From Sphingomonas taxi (GTDB taxonomy: Bacteria > Pseudomonadota > Alphaproteobacteria > Sphingomonadales > Sphingomonadaceae): a DNA stretch of 64,000 bases. Position 1 is the first letter of the stretch. Each line of letters starts with the position of its first letter. The stretch spans positions 1 to 64,000 of the forward strand of contig QFMX01000006.1 in NCBI GenBank assembly GCA_003240625.1. Reading direction: 5' to 3'. The notes under the pieces were generated by a model that saw only the letters and a list, made by a program, of their open reading frames with translations, did not search any database and was not told the DNA's origin. Shown in pieces: positions 15,851 to 24,653 of the stretch. A program made the translations under genes and the position numbers.

Positions 15851-17776
15851 ATGTCCTCTCCCAATTCCCCTGACCGGTTCAACGAAGACAAATCCACCTT
15901 CGCCGTCCGCGGTGGCGGTGAAGCGCCCGATCTTGCGGCCGGCGTGGCGGCGATCCGGAACGTGCTGGAGACGCTACCGATCCGCCCCGGTGTCTACCGC
16001 ATGCAGGACGCGCGCGGCGACGTGCTCTACGTCGGCAAGGCGCGCGCGCTCAGGAACCGCGTCGCCAACTACGTCCAGGTCGAGCGGCTGACCAAGCGCC
16101 TCCAGCGAATGGTCTCGCAGACCCGGTCGATGACGATCGTCACGACCAACAACGAGGCCGAGGCGCTGCTGCTCGAATCGCAGCTCATCAAGCGCTATCG
16201 CCCCGCCTACAACGTGCTGTTGCGCGACGATAAGAGCTTCCCCTTCATCCTCCTGCGCGACGACCACGCCTTCCCGCGCGTCCAGAAACACCGCGGCGCG
16301 CGTCGTGCGAAGGGCAATTACTACGGGCCGTTCGCCAGCGCCGGGTCGGTCAACAACACGCTCAACGCGCTCCAGAAGCTGTTCCTCCTGCGCAGTTGCA
16401 CCGACAGCTTCTTCAAGACCCGCGATCGGCCGTGCCTGCTCTACCAGATCAAGCGCTGCTCCGCGCCGTGCGTCGGGCGGATCGACGAAGCGGCGTACAA
16501 GGAACTGGTCGAGGATGCGAAGGCGTTCCTCGGCGGCAAGTCGACCGGCGTTCAGGCCAAGCTCGGCGCGCAGATGCAGGCCGCGGCCGAGAACATGGAC
16601 TTCGAACTCGCGGCGCTGCTCCGCGACCGGCTCCGCGCGCTCACCTTCATCCAGGGTACGCAGGCGATCAACGCAGAGGGCGTGGGCGACGCCGACATCT
16701 TCGCGATGGCGTGCAAGGATGGCCTTATCGGTATCCAGGCGTTCTTCATCCGCGGCGGCCAGAACTGGGGCCATCGCAGCTTCTTCCCGCAACACACCAA
16801 CGACGTCCCCGAGGACGAGGTACTGACCAGCTTCCTCGGCCAGTTCTACGAGGAAGTCCCGCCCCCCAAGCAAATCCTGCTCGATCGCGACCTCCCCGAA
16901 GGCGCGCTGCTGGTGGAAGCGCTCGGCGAACGCGCCGGCTACAAGGTGGCGATCCAGGTCCCGCAGCGTGGCGATCGCCGCCGTTTGATGGACCAGGCCA
17001 AGCGCAACGCGATCGAGGCGATCGAGCGTCGCCAGGCCGAATCGACGACGCAGGCCAAGCTCCTGCGCGAGGTCGCCGACCTGTTCGACCTCGCCGAACC
17101 GCCGCAGCGCATCGAGATCTACGACAACAGTCACATCCAGGGCACCGCCGCGACCGGCGCGATGGTCGTTGCCGGCCCCGAGGGCTTCCGCAAGGGTCAG
17201 TATCGAAAGTTCAACATCAAGAACAAGGATACCGCGCCGGGCGACGATTTCGCGATGATGCGCGAAGTCTTCACCCGCCGGTTCTCGCGCGCGCAGGCGG
17301 AGGATCCCGATCGCGATTCGGGCGACTGGCCCGATCTGGTGCTGATCGACGGCGGCAAGGGCCAGCTCAACACGGTGAAGGCCGCGCTCGAGGAGATCGG
17401 CGTCGAGGACGTGTGCCTGGTCGGAATCGCCAAGGGACCGGAACACGGCCGCGATGGTCGGGAGGTGTTCCACATGCTCGACGGCCGCGAGTTCCAGCTT
17501 CCCGTGAATGCGCCGGTGCTGTTCTACCTCCAGCGACTGCGCGACGAGGTCCACCGCTTCGCGATCGGCGTCCACCGCGACAAGCGCAGCAAGGCGATCG
17601 GCGCCAGCCCGCTCGACGAAGTCCCCGGCATCGGCCCCGCGCGAAAGAAAGCGTTACTGATGCACTTCGGCACCGGCCGAGCGGTCCGCAATGCAAGCCT
17701 GCAGGATTTGCAACAGGCGCCGGGCGTGTCCGCCGGGGTGGCGCAACAGGTCTACGACTTCTACCATTCGCGCTGA
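15851..17776 (+). CDS. uvrC: UvrABC excinuclease subunit C
   Basis: 641 residues. UvrC makes both cuts around bulky DNA lesions after UvrA and UvrB locate them. Domains in order: GIY-YIG nuclease (GVYRMQDARGDVLYVGKARA, about 48-130), cysteine-containing region (CLLYQIKRCSAPCVG), UVR motif that binds UvrB (about 235-270), RNase H-like nuclease (IEIYDNSHIQGT, DLVLIDGGKGQL) and C-terminal helix-hairpin-helix (LDEVPGIGPARKKALL). ATG 15851 is chosen as the frame upstream lies in the family E repeat. No strong ribosome-binding site is visible. Confidence 0.97.
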   Translation: MSSPNSPDRFNEDKSTFAVRGGGEAPDLAAGVAAIRNVLETLPIRPGVYRMQDARGDVLYVGKARALRNRVANYVQVERLTKRLQRMVSQTRSMTIVTTNNEAEALLLESQLIKRYRPAYNVLLRDDKSFPFILLRDDHAFPRVQKHRGARRAKGNYYGPFASAGSVNNTLNALQKLFLLRSCTDSFFKTRDRPCLLYQIKRCSAPCVGRIDEAAYKELVEDAKAFLGGKSTGVQAKLGAQMQAAAENMDFELAALLRDRLRALTFIQGTQAINAEGVGDADIFAMACKDGLIGIQAFFIRGGQNWGHRSFFPQHTNDVPEDEVLTSFLGQFYEEVPPPKQILLDRDLPEGALLVEALGERAGYKVAIQVPQRGDRRRLMDQAKRNAIEAIERRQAESTTQAKLLREVADLFDLAEPPQRIEIYDNSHIQGTAATGAMVVAGPEGFRKGQYRKFNIKNKDTAPGDDFAMMREVFTRRFSRAQAEDPDRDSGDWPDLVLIDGGKGQLNTVKAALEEIGVEDVCLVGIAKGPEHGRDGREVFHMLDGREFQLPVNAPVLFYLQRLRDEVHRFAIGVHRDKRSKAIGASPLDEVPGIGPARKKALLMHFGTGRAVRNASLQDLQQAPGVSAGVAQQVYDFYHSR

Positions 17777-17861
17777 CCGGCGGGCGCTCGGCAATACGCA
17801 CGGCCTGCTATCGTAAGGAAAAGAAACCCTATCTTCATTATCCTCGGATAGAGATGACGCG

Positions 17862-18839
17862 GTGACTACGCCCGTCTTCCTGACCATCGACACCGAGTTC
17901 GCATGGCGGCATCACGTTGCCGGGCTCGATTGCGACGCGATCTACGCGCGGTCGCTCGAGCCGGCCGGGGTCGGGCTCGCCTACCAATTGGCCGAACTCG
18001 CACGACACGATCTCAAGGCGTGTTTCTTCGTCGACCCGATGCCAGCCATCACCTTCGGCCTGGCCCCTATCCGTCGCATGATCGAGACGATCCTCGACGC
18101 GGGGCAGGAGGTCCAACTTCACCTCCACCCCAATTGGACGACCGCCAAGGCCGGCGACCGCGGCGCTGCGCACGATCGGTTCGCGTTGTTCGACTATAGC
18201 CTCGCCGAGCAGACAGACCTGCTTCTGCGCGCCACCGAATTGCTGGTCGAGGCGGGGGCGCCGCATCCGATCGCCTTCCGTGCCGGCAGCTATGCCGCCA
18301 ACGACGACACGTTGACCGCGCTCGCGGCACTCGGGTTCAGCTACGACAGCAGCCACAACGGATCGGAAGCGCCGGGGACGAGCCGCATCTCGCTACCCGC
18401 GCATCAAATCTCGCCGGTTCGCCGTGCGCAGGACAAGGGCGTGATCGAAGTACCCGTCACCGTGATCGAGGACCGGCGCGACAAGATTCGCACCTTCCAG
18501 CTTTGCGCGCTGTCGGCTGGCGAGACGTATGACGCGCTGGAGCATGCCGCGGTGTCGGGGCATGCGGTGGTGACGATCGTCAGCCACGGTTTCGAACTGG
18601 CGAACCGGAGCGGTACGCGGCCCAATGCGGTCCATGTGCGGCGCTTCACGGCATTGTGCGGGATGCTGTCGGAGATGCGCGAGGTGTTGCCGACGCATCA
18701 TTTCGCGGATCGGCCGCCGCTCGCGCTCGACCGCGCGGATACGCCGCTCGCGCCGGATCAGTTGCGGACCCGCTGGCGACAGGCCGAACAGCTCTGGTCG
18801 AACTGGTTCGAGGAACGGCCGCGGTCGCGCGGGCTGTAA
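17862..18839 (+). CDS. Polysaccharide deacetylase-like protein
   Basis: 325 residues from GTG 17862. NodB-fold carbohydrate esterase features are visible: TIDTEF with Asp10, metal-binding HLHPNW (His87 and His89), FRAGSYAAND, and a C-terminal SHGFEL with a candidate catalytic His. No signal peptide, so it acts in the cytoplasm. The substrate is unknown. Its TAA stop shares its last base with the ATG of the next gene (TAATG), an acetyltransferase, so the two are probably made together and may remove and add acyl groups on one glycan or lipid precursor. Confidence 0.83.
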   Translation: MTTPVFLTIDTEFAWRHHVAGLDCDAIYARSLEPAGVGLAYQLAELARHDLKACFFVDPMPAITFGLAPIRRMIETILDAGQEVQLHLHPNWTTAKAGDRGAAHDRFALFDYSLAEQTDLLLRATELLVEAGAPHPIAFRAGSYAANDDTLTALAALGFSYDSSHNGSEAPGTSRISLPAHQISPVRRAQDKGVIEVPVTVIEDRRDKIRTFQLCALSAGETYDALEHAAVSGHAVVTIVSHGFELANRSGTRPNAVHVRRFTALCGMLSEMREVLPTHHFADRPPLALDRADTPLAPDQLRTRWRQAEQLWSNWFEERPRSRGL

Positions 18840-19753
18840 TGGCAGATGGTGCGGTTCGCCGCCTGCCGCTGAAGTTCCAGATCGGCGCCCGGACCCTGGC
18901 GACCATTCCCCGGCGATTGGTGCGCGTGTCGTTTTCGCTCGATGCCGTGCTTGCGGCGACGCCACCGATCCTGCCGCCGCTGCCCGATGACGCCGATGGT
19001 TACGTGGTGACGTCGTTGCCCGCGACGATGCTCGCCAGTCTGGACCGCCACGGCCTGCTCGCCTTCGTTCGGCAACGCTATGTGCGGTATCATGTCGACC
19101 TCGCGGCGGGCGAGGCGGCGTGGCTCGCCGGCCTGTCCGGCAGCGCGCGGTCGGGAATCAAGCGCAAGGCTAAGAAGCTCGCCGCGGCGAATGGCGGCGT
19201 GCTCGATATCCGGCGCTATCACGATACGGCGGCGTTCGCGGGTTTCTACCCGCTCGCTCGCGCGGTGTCGGCGACGACCTATCAGGAGAAGCTGCTGGGA
19301 TCGGGGCTGCCGGAGGATGCGGTTTCGGTGCGTCATCTCGAATCGCTCGCGGGGGAGGACGGTTTGCGGGCTTGGCTGGCGTTCATCGCCGAGGTTCCGG
19401 TCGCGTATCTGTGCTGTACGGCCGACGGCAAGTCGTTGTGCTACACCTATGTCGGGCATGATCCTGCGCATAACGATCTGTCGCCGGGCGCGGTCTTGCA
19501 GGTCGAGGCGATGCGCGATCTGTTCGCAGATGGGCGTTTCGCGCGGTTCGACTTCACCGAGGGGGAGGGGCAGCACAAGCGGCAATTCTCGACCGGGGGA
19601 ACGGCGTGCGTCGATGTTCTGTTGCTGCGGCCGACGCCGGGCAATCGCGCGACGATCGCGGCGTTGCGCGGGTTCGATAGCGCGATAGCCCTGGCAAAGC
19701 GCGCCGCGACCCATCCGGCCCTGACGAAGCTGGCAAAGAAGATCCGCCGCTGA
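18839..19753 (+). CDS. CelD/BcsL-like GNAT acetyltransferase
   Basis: 304 residues from ATG 18839, overlapping the deacetylase stop. The sequence resembles the Acetyltransf_6 group (CelD/BcsL, related to FemAB): GLSGSARSGIKRKAKKLAAA, then FYPLARAVSATTYQEKLLG, and YTYVGHDPAHNDLSPGAVLQ, RFDFTEGEGQHKRQFSTGG. Such proteins transfer acyl or aminoacyl groups to polysaccharides or cell-wall intermediates. No signal peptide. With the coupled deacetylase it suggests a small surface-glycan modification unit. No glycosyltransferase or exporter is in the immediate operon. Confidence 0.8.
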   Translation: MADGAVRRLPLKFQIGARTLATIPRRLVRVSFSLDAVLAATPPILPPLPDDADGYVVTSLPATMLASLDRHGLLAFVRQRYVRYHVDLAAGEAAWLAGLSGSARSGIKRKAKKLAAANGGVLDIRRYHDTAAFAGFYPLARAVSATTYQEKLLGSGLPEDAVSVRHLESLAGEDGLRAWLAFIAEVPVAYLCCTADGKSLCYTYVGHDPAHNDLSPGAVLQVEAMRDLFADGRFARFDFTEGEGQHKRQFSTGGTACVDVLLLRPTPGNRATIAALRGFDSAIALAKRAATHPALTKLAKKIRR

Positions 19754-19757
19754 TCTG

Positions 19758-19871
19758 CTCCCCTCCCTGGAAGGGAGGGGCTGGGGGTGGGTCGGCTTCC
19801 GCATAATCGGACGCCGGGTGGCCGAAGCCGGCCGACCCACCCCCGGACCCCTCCCTTCCAGGGAGGGGGGA
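19758..19871. repeat. Palindromic repeat, family A (copy 3)
   Basis: CTCCCCTCCCTGGAAGGGAG then GGGCTGGGGGTGGGTCGG on the left; GACCCACCCCCGGACCCCTC then CCTTCCAGGGAGGGGGGAG on the right. It fills the spacer before recO, ending about 50 bp before its start. Confidence 0.9.
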
Positions 19872-19921
19872 GAAGGCACTTTTACCGTCTCCCTTCGGAG
19901 GGAGAGGCGTATAGCCCCCCC

Positions 19922-20653
19922 ATGCACCTCCGCGCAGCCGCCATCGTCGTCGCCGTCCGCCAGCATGGCGAGCACGGCGCGATCGTGCGGGCGCTGACCC
20001 GCAACGACGGCGTCCAGCCCGGTTATGTCCGTGGCGGTCGGTCGCGTGCGATGCGGCCGGTGTTGCTCCAGGCGAACGTCATCCAGGGCGAGTGGCGCGC
20101 GCGGACCGGCGAGCAGCTTGCCTCGCTCACCGCCGAGCTCATCCACAGCCGCGCGCAGATGCACGGCGAGCCGCTCGCCGCGGGTGCGCTCGAATGGGCG
20201 ACCGCGCTGACCGCCGCCGCGCTGCCCGAAGCGCAGCCCTATCCGCAGATCCACGACGCGCTGGACGGGGTGCTCGGCGCGATCGAGGTGGCACCATCGG
20301 CGCGCGGCTGGGCGGCGGCGCTGGTCCGGTACGAATTATTGGTGCTCGCCGAACTCGGCTTCGGGCTCGATCTCGACCGCTGCGTCGCGAGCGGCACCGA
20401 GGACGATCTCGGCTTCGTCAGCCCCAGGAGCGGCGCGGCGGTTTCGCGCGGGGCGGCGTTCGGCTACGAAGCCAAGCTGCTGCGATTGCCGCCCTTCCTC
20501 CTCGTCGGCGGCGAGGCTGCGTGGTCCGACATCTTCGACGGTCTGCGACTGACCGGCCATTTCCTCGCCCGCGATATCCTCGTCGACCGTCGCGCCGACC
20601 CGTTGGCGGCGCGCGACCGGTTGGTCGATCGCCTCAAAAGGGCGGTTGCGTGA
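19922..20653 (+). CDS. recO: DNA repair protein RecO
   Basis: 243 residues from ATG 19922; the frame upstream of it belongs to the family A repeat. The N-terminal OB fold includes AAAIVVAVRQHGEHGAIVRA and GYVRGGRSRAMRPVLLQANV, followed by the helical domain. Only one Cys (LDRCVASG) remains where many RecO proteins have a four-Cys zinc site, a common state in this group. RecO helps RecR load RecA on SSB-coated DNA. leuB follows after 41 bp. Confidence 0.9.
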   Translation: MHLRAAAIVVAVRQHGEHGAIVRALTRNDGVQPGYVRGGRSRAMRPVLLQANVIQGEWRARTGEQLASLTAELIHSRAQMHGEPLAAGALEWATALTAAALPEAQPYPQIHDALDGVLGAIEVAPSARGWAAALVRYELLVLAELGFGLDLDRCVASGTEDDLGFVSPRSGAAVSRGAAFGYEAKLLRLPPFLLVGGEAAWSDIFDGLRLTGHFLARDILVDRRADPLAARDRLVDRLKRAVA

Positions 20654-20694
20654 GCGCGCACCGCCCGGCAAGGGGCCGCGCAGGAGGAACGCAC

Positions 20695-21741
20695 ATGCCC
20701 TTGATCGCGATACTGGCCGGCGACGGCATCGGACCCGAAGTCACCGCGGAAGCGCGGCGGGTGCTCGATACGCTCGGCCTCGACCTCAGCTACGAAGAGG
20801 GCCTCGTCGGCGGCGCCGCGTACAAGGCCGCGGGGCATCCACTCCCGCCCGAGACGCTCGACCTCGCCCGCCGTGCGGATGCCATCCTGTTCGGTGCGGT
20901 CGGCGATCCGGACTGCGATGCGCTCGAACGCCAGTTCCGCCCCGAGCAAGCCATTCTCGGCCTGCGCAAGGACCTCGGCCTGTTCGCCAACCTGCGCCCC
21001 GCCAAGCTGTTCGCGGGCCTGGAGGACGCCTCCGCACTCCGTCCCGAGATCGCCCGGTCGATCGACATGGTCATCGTCCGCGAACTGACCGGCGACGTGT
21101 ATTTCGGCGCGAAGGGCATCCGCACCACCGCCGATGGCCTGCGCGAAGGCCATGACGAGATGCGCTACGACGAAACCGAGATCGCACGCATCGCCCGCGT
21201 CGGCTTCGAGACCGCACGCACCCGGAAAAGCAAGCTGCTCTCGGTCGACAAGGCAAACGTGCTGGAGACCTCGCAGCTCTGGCGCGACGTCGTGATCGAG
21301 GTGTCGGCCGACTATCCCGACGTCGACCTCAGCCACATGTATGTCGACAACGCGGCGATGCAGATGGTGCGCAACCCCGGCCAGTTCGACGTGATCGTCA
21401 CCGGCAATCTGTTCGGCGATATCCTGTCCGATGAGGCGTCGATGTGCGCGGGCTCGATCGGCATGCTGCCGTCCGCCGCGCTCAACGACTCCAACAAGGG
21501 CATGTACGAGCCGATCCACGGCAGCGCGCCCGACATCGCCGGGCAGGGCAAGGCCAATCCCTGCGCGGCGATCCTGTCCGCGGCGATGATGCTGCGGCAT
21601 TCGCTCGATCTGGCCGACGCCGCCGACCGGATCGAGGCAGCGGTCGCGGCCGCGATCCTGGGCGGCGCGCGCACGCCCGATCTCGGCGGCACGCTGTCGA
21701 CCCGCGGCATGGGCGATGCCATTCTCGCCGAACTCGGCTGA
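20695..21741 (+). CDS. leuB: 3-isopropylmalate dehydrogenase
   Basis: 348 residues from ATG 20695, with AGGAGGA as a strong ribosome-binding site. LeuB oxidises and decarboxylates 3-isopropylmalate with NAD+ in leucine synthesis. Family features: AILAGDGIGPEVTAEA, VRELTGDVYFG, YVDNAAMQMV, GNLFGDILSDEASM and EPIHGSAPDIAGQGKANPCA. Other leu genes are not in the window. A glycosyltransferase starts 4 bp after the stop. Confidence 0.97.
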   Translation: MPLIAILAGDGIGPEVTAEARRVLDTLGLDLSYEEGLVGGAAYKAAGHPLPPETLDLARRADAILFGAVGDPDCDALERQFRPEQAILGLRKDLGLFANLRPAKLFAGLEDASALRPEIARSIDMVIVRELTGDVYFGAKGIRTTADGLREGHDEMRYDETEIARIARVGFETARTRKSKLLSVDKANVLETSQLWRDVVIEVSADYPDVDLSHMYVDNAAMQMVRNPGQFDVIVTGNLFGDILSDEASMCAGSIGMLPSAALNDSNKGMYEPIHGSAPDIAGQGKANPCAAILSAAMMLRHSLDLADAADRIEAAVAAAILGGARTPDLGGTLSTRGMGDAILAELG

Positions 21742-21745
21742 CCTT

Positions 21746-22846
21746 GTGATCGCCGACCTTCTCGAACTCGCGGTCGTCATCCCCACATTCAACGAGAAGG
21801 CCAATGTCGCGACGTTGATCGCCAAGCTCGACCAGGCGCTGGCTGGGCGAAACTGGGAGGCGATCTTCGTCGACGACGACAGTCCCGACGGCACCGCCGA
21901 CGCCGCGCGCGAAATCGCCCGGCTCGACAAGCGCGTGCGCGTGATCCAGCGGATCGGCCGCCGCGGGCTGTCGTCGGCGTGCATCGAGGGTATGTGCGCC
22001 ACGGCCGCGCCAGTCGTCGCGGTGATCGACGGCGATCTCCAGCACGACGAGACGCTGTTGCCGGCGATGCTCGACCTATTGAAGAACGAACAGACCGACG
22101 TGGTGATCGGCTCGCGATTCGTCAGCGGCGGCTGCACGGGCGAGTGGGACAGCGACCGCGTCGCCAAGTCCGCGCTGGCGACCAGGATGTCGCGCCGCGT
22201 GCTGAAATGCGACCTCAACGATCCGATGAGTGGCTTCTTCATGATCCGCACCGACATCGTCCGCCGCCTCGCGCCGTCGTTGTCCGCGATCGGCTTCAAG
22301 ATCCTGCTCGACCTGCTCACCGCGTCGCCGACGCCGCTGCGCTTCGTCGAAGTGCCCTACACCTTCCGCTGCCGCACCGAAGGCGAGAGCAAGCTCGATC
22401 ACGTCGTCGCGATGGAATATCTGATCGCGATCTACGACCGGATGTTCGGGCGCGTCGTGCCGGTGCGGTTCGCGATGTTCTCGGCGATCGGCGTGCTCGG
22501 CGTCGGTATCCACATGGCGGTGCTGACCGCGCTGTTCCTCGGGTTCGGGGCGAATTTCGTGGTCGGCGAGATCGTCGCGACCTTGGCCGCGCTGACCTTC
22601 AACTTCTTCCTCAACAACGCGCTGACCTATCGCGACCGGCGCCTGAAGGGGTGGCGGCAACTGGTCGACGGCTGGGTGTCGTTCGCGGTGATCTGCTCGG
22701 TCGGTGCGGTCGCCAATGTCGGCATCGCGGCGTTCTTGTACGAGATGCGCGACGGGGCGTGGGCGGCGTCGGCGCTAAGCGGCGTGTTGGTCGGCGCGGT
22801 CTGGAACTACGCGCTGTCCTCGAAATTCACCTGGGGGCGCTACTAG
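21746..22846 (+). CDS. GT2 glycosyltransferase fused to a GtrA membrane domain
   Basis: 366 residues from GTG 21746; an ATG at 21716 inside leuB is an alternative. Residues about 1-230 form a dolichol-phosphate-mannose-synthase-like GT2 domain with AVVIPTFNEKANV, FVDDDSPDGTAD and the metal-binding DGDLQHDE. Residues about 235-366 form a GtrA-like domain of four membrane helices. Such proteins move a sugar from a nucleotide donor to polyprenyl phosphate, and the GtrA part may help flip the product. Acceptor and sugar unknown. Close spacing to leuB suggests co-transcription without a pathway link. Confidence 0.88.
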   Translation: MIADLLELAVVIPTFNEKANVATLIAKLDQALAGRNWEAIFVDDDSPDGTADAAREIARLDKRVRVIQRIGRRGLSSACIEGMCATAAPVVAVIDGDLQHDETLLPAMLDLLKNEQTDVVIGSRFVSGGCTGEWDSDRVAKSALATRMSRRVLKCDLNDPMSGFFMIRTDIVRRLAPSLSAIGFKILLDLLTASPTPLRFVEVPYTFRCRTEGESKLDHVVAMEYLIAIYDRMFGRVVPVRFAMFSAIGVLGVGIHMAVLTALFLGFGANFVVGEIVATLAALTFNFFLNNALTYRDRRLKGWRQLVDGWVSFAVICSVGAVANVGIAAFLYEMRDGAWAASALSGVLVGAVWNYALSSKFTWGRY

Positions 22847-22856
22847 GGGGAACCTG

Positions 22857-22967
22857 CTCCCCTCCCTGGAAGGGAGGGGCTGGGGGTGGGTAGGCCAGCT
22901 TTTGTCACGACCGTTCCACGATCCGGAACCCGACCCACCCCCAACCCCTACCTTCCAGGGAGGGGCG
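22857..22967. repeat. Palindromic repeat, family A (copy 4)
   Basis: CTCCCTGGAAGGGAGGGGCT with GGGGGTGGGTAGGCCAGCT at left and CGACCCACCCCCAACCCC at right. Its loop (GACCGTTCCACGATCCGG) is nearly the same as in the copy at 56271, so the whole element, not only the arms, is copied. Confidence 0.92.
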
Positions 22968-23042
22968 AACGAAGCCCCCCGACACCCGCAAGGCTTGTCC
23001 CCGGGCTTGTCATCCCGGCTCCCCCCCGGCAAAGCGGCGCGC

Positions 23043-24248
23043 ATGAAGCGCAAGACCGGCCAGGATCGTTCGATCACCCAGAATTGGCGTCCCGCGACGC
23101 GCGCCATCCGCGGCGGCACCGCCCGCAGCGAATATGGCGAGACGTCGGAGGCGTTGTTCCTCACCTCGGGCTATTGCTACGACAAGGCCGGCGACGCCGC
23201 GGCGCGCTTTGCCGGCGAGCAGGAGGGGATGACCTATTCCCGCCTCCAAAACCCGACCGTGCAGATGCTCGAGGAGCGGATCGCGCTGCTGGAGGGCGCC
23301 GAGGCGTGCCGGACGATGGCGACCGGCATGGCGGCGATGACCGCCGCGCTGCTGTGCCAGCTCCAGACCGGCGATCACCTCGTCGGCGGGCGTGCGGCGT
23401 TCGGCTCCTGCCGCTGGCTGACCGACACGTTGCTGCCGAAGTTCGGGATCGCCACGACGATCGTCGATGCGCGCGACCCGCAGGCGTTCCTCGACGCGGT
23501 CCGCCCCGAGACGAAGGTGTTCTTCTTCGAGACGCCCGCCAACCCGACCATGGACATCGCCGACCTGACCGCGATCTGCGCCATCGCGCGCGAACGCGGC
23601 ATCACGACGGTGGTCGACAATGCGTTCGCGACGCCGGCCTTGCAGCGACCGATGGAGTTCGGCGCGGACGTCACCGCGTACAGCGCGACCAAGATGATGG
23701 ACGGGCAGGGCCGCGTGCTCGCCGGCGCGGTCTGCGGCACCGAGGATTTCATCACCAACACGCTGCTGCCGTTCACGCGCAACACCGGCCCGACGCTGTC
23801 GCCGTTCAACGCCTGGGTGGTACTCAAGGGGCTCGAAACGCTCGACCTGCGCATCCACCGCCAGTCGGAGAACGCGATGAAGGTCGGCCAATTCCTCGAA
23901 GGCCGTGTCCCCCGCGTGCTGCATCCTTTCCTGCCGAGCCATCCGCAGCATGAACTGGCGATGCGCCAGATGGACGCGTGCGGACCGATCTTCGCGTTCG
24001 AGGTCGAGGGACGCGAGCAGGCGCATGCACTGCTTGACGCGCTGGAGCTGGTCGACATCTCGAACAACATCGGCGACTCGCGCTCGCTGATGACGCATCC
24101 GGCCTCGACCACGCACGCGAGCGTCTCGCCCGACAAGCAGATCGAGATGGGCGTGACCGAGGGGCTGCTGCGGATCAACGTCGGGCTCGAGGATGCGCAG
24201 GACGTGATCGACGACCTCGACCAAGCCCTGAGTAAGGCTGGCCTGTGA
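23043..24248 (+). CDS. metZ: O-succinylhomoserine sulfhydrylase
   Basis: 401 residues from ATG 23043. PLP enzyme of the Cys/Met metabolism family that makes homocysteine from O-succinylhomoserine and sulfide. Features: TSGYCYDKAGDAAARFAGE, YSRLQNPTVQMLEERIALLE, VDNAFATPALQRP and the PLP-binding lysine in YSATKMMDGQGR. Preference for the succinyl over the acetyl ester follows from resemblance to MetZ and was not proven. apaG overlaps its stop codon. No SAM riboswitch was recognised in the short leader, which mostly consists of a family A repeat. Confidence 0.92.
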   Translation: MKRKTGQDRSITQNWRPATRAIRGGTARSEYGETSEALFLTSGYCYDKAGDAAARFAGEQEGMTYSRLQNPTVQMLEERIALLEGAEACRTMATGMAAMTAALLCQLQTGDHLVGGRAAFGSCRWLTDTLLPKFGIATTIVDARDPQAFLDAVRPETKVFFFETPANPTMDIADLTAICAIARERGITTVVDNAFATPALQRPMEFGADVTAYSATKMMDGQGRVLAGAVCGTEDFITNTLLPFTRNTGPTLSPFNAWVVLKGLETLDLRIHRQSENAMKVGQFLEGRVPRVLHPFLPSHPQHELAMRQMDACGPIFAFEVEGREQAHALLDALELVDISNNIGDSRSLMTHPASTTHASVSPDKQIEMGVTEGLLRINVGLEDAQDVIDDLDQALSKAGL

Positions 24249-24643
24249 AAGCGCTGTTCCCCAACGCGGCGACGACCGATGGGGTGACGGTGCGCGTGTC
24301 GGTCAGCTACCTGCCCGAACAGTCCGAGCCCGAGCGCGGCCGCTGGTTCTGGGCCTATCACATCCGCCTCGAGAACGAGGGCGCGGAGACCGTCCAGTTG
24401 CTCACCCGCCACTGGGTGATCACCGACGGCCGCGGTGCGCGTCATTCGGTCGAGGGCGAAGGCGTGGTCGGCGAACAGCCGGTGATCGAGCCGGGCGCGA
24501 GCTTCGACTATGTCTCGGGCTGCCCGCTGGCGACGCCGTCGGGCGCGATGCACGGCAATTACCGCATGGTCCGCGAGGACGGCGCGATCTTCGACGTCGA
24601 GATCCCCCGCTTCTCGCTGTTCGCCCCCGCGGTGCTGCATTGA
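24245..24643 (+). CDS. apaG: ApaG family protein
   Basis: 132 residues from GTG 24245, overlapping the metZ TGA as GTGA. Fibronectin-III-like single-domain protein with the family stretches VSYLPEQSEPERGRWFWAYH, LTRHWVITDGRG, GEGVVGEQPVIEPG and GSMxGxY-like GAMHGNYRMV. Role is unclear; linked to magnesium/cobalt tolerance by genetics in enterobacteria, and a related fold exists in eukaryotic PolDIP2 and FBxo3. Coupled with metZ. Confidence 0.95.
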   Translation: MKALFPNAATTDGVTVRVSVSYLPEQSEPERGRWFWAYHIRLENEGAETVQLLTRHWVITDGRGARHSVEGEGVVGEQPVIEPGASFDYVSGCPLATPSGAMHGNYRMVREDGAIFDVEIPRFSLFAPAVLH

Positions 24644-24653
24644 GGAGCCCGCG

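Noticed and set aside
15974..17575. Long minus-strand open frame opposite uvrC
   Set aside because: Composition of a shadow frame, and uvrC on the other strand is certain.
22968..23042. SAM-type riboswitch before metZ
   Set aside because: The short leader after the repeat does not show the conserved core of SAM-II or SAM-V that I could recognise. A covariance-model search would decide.
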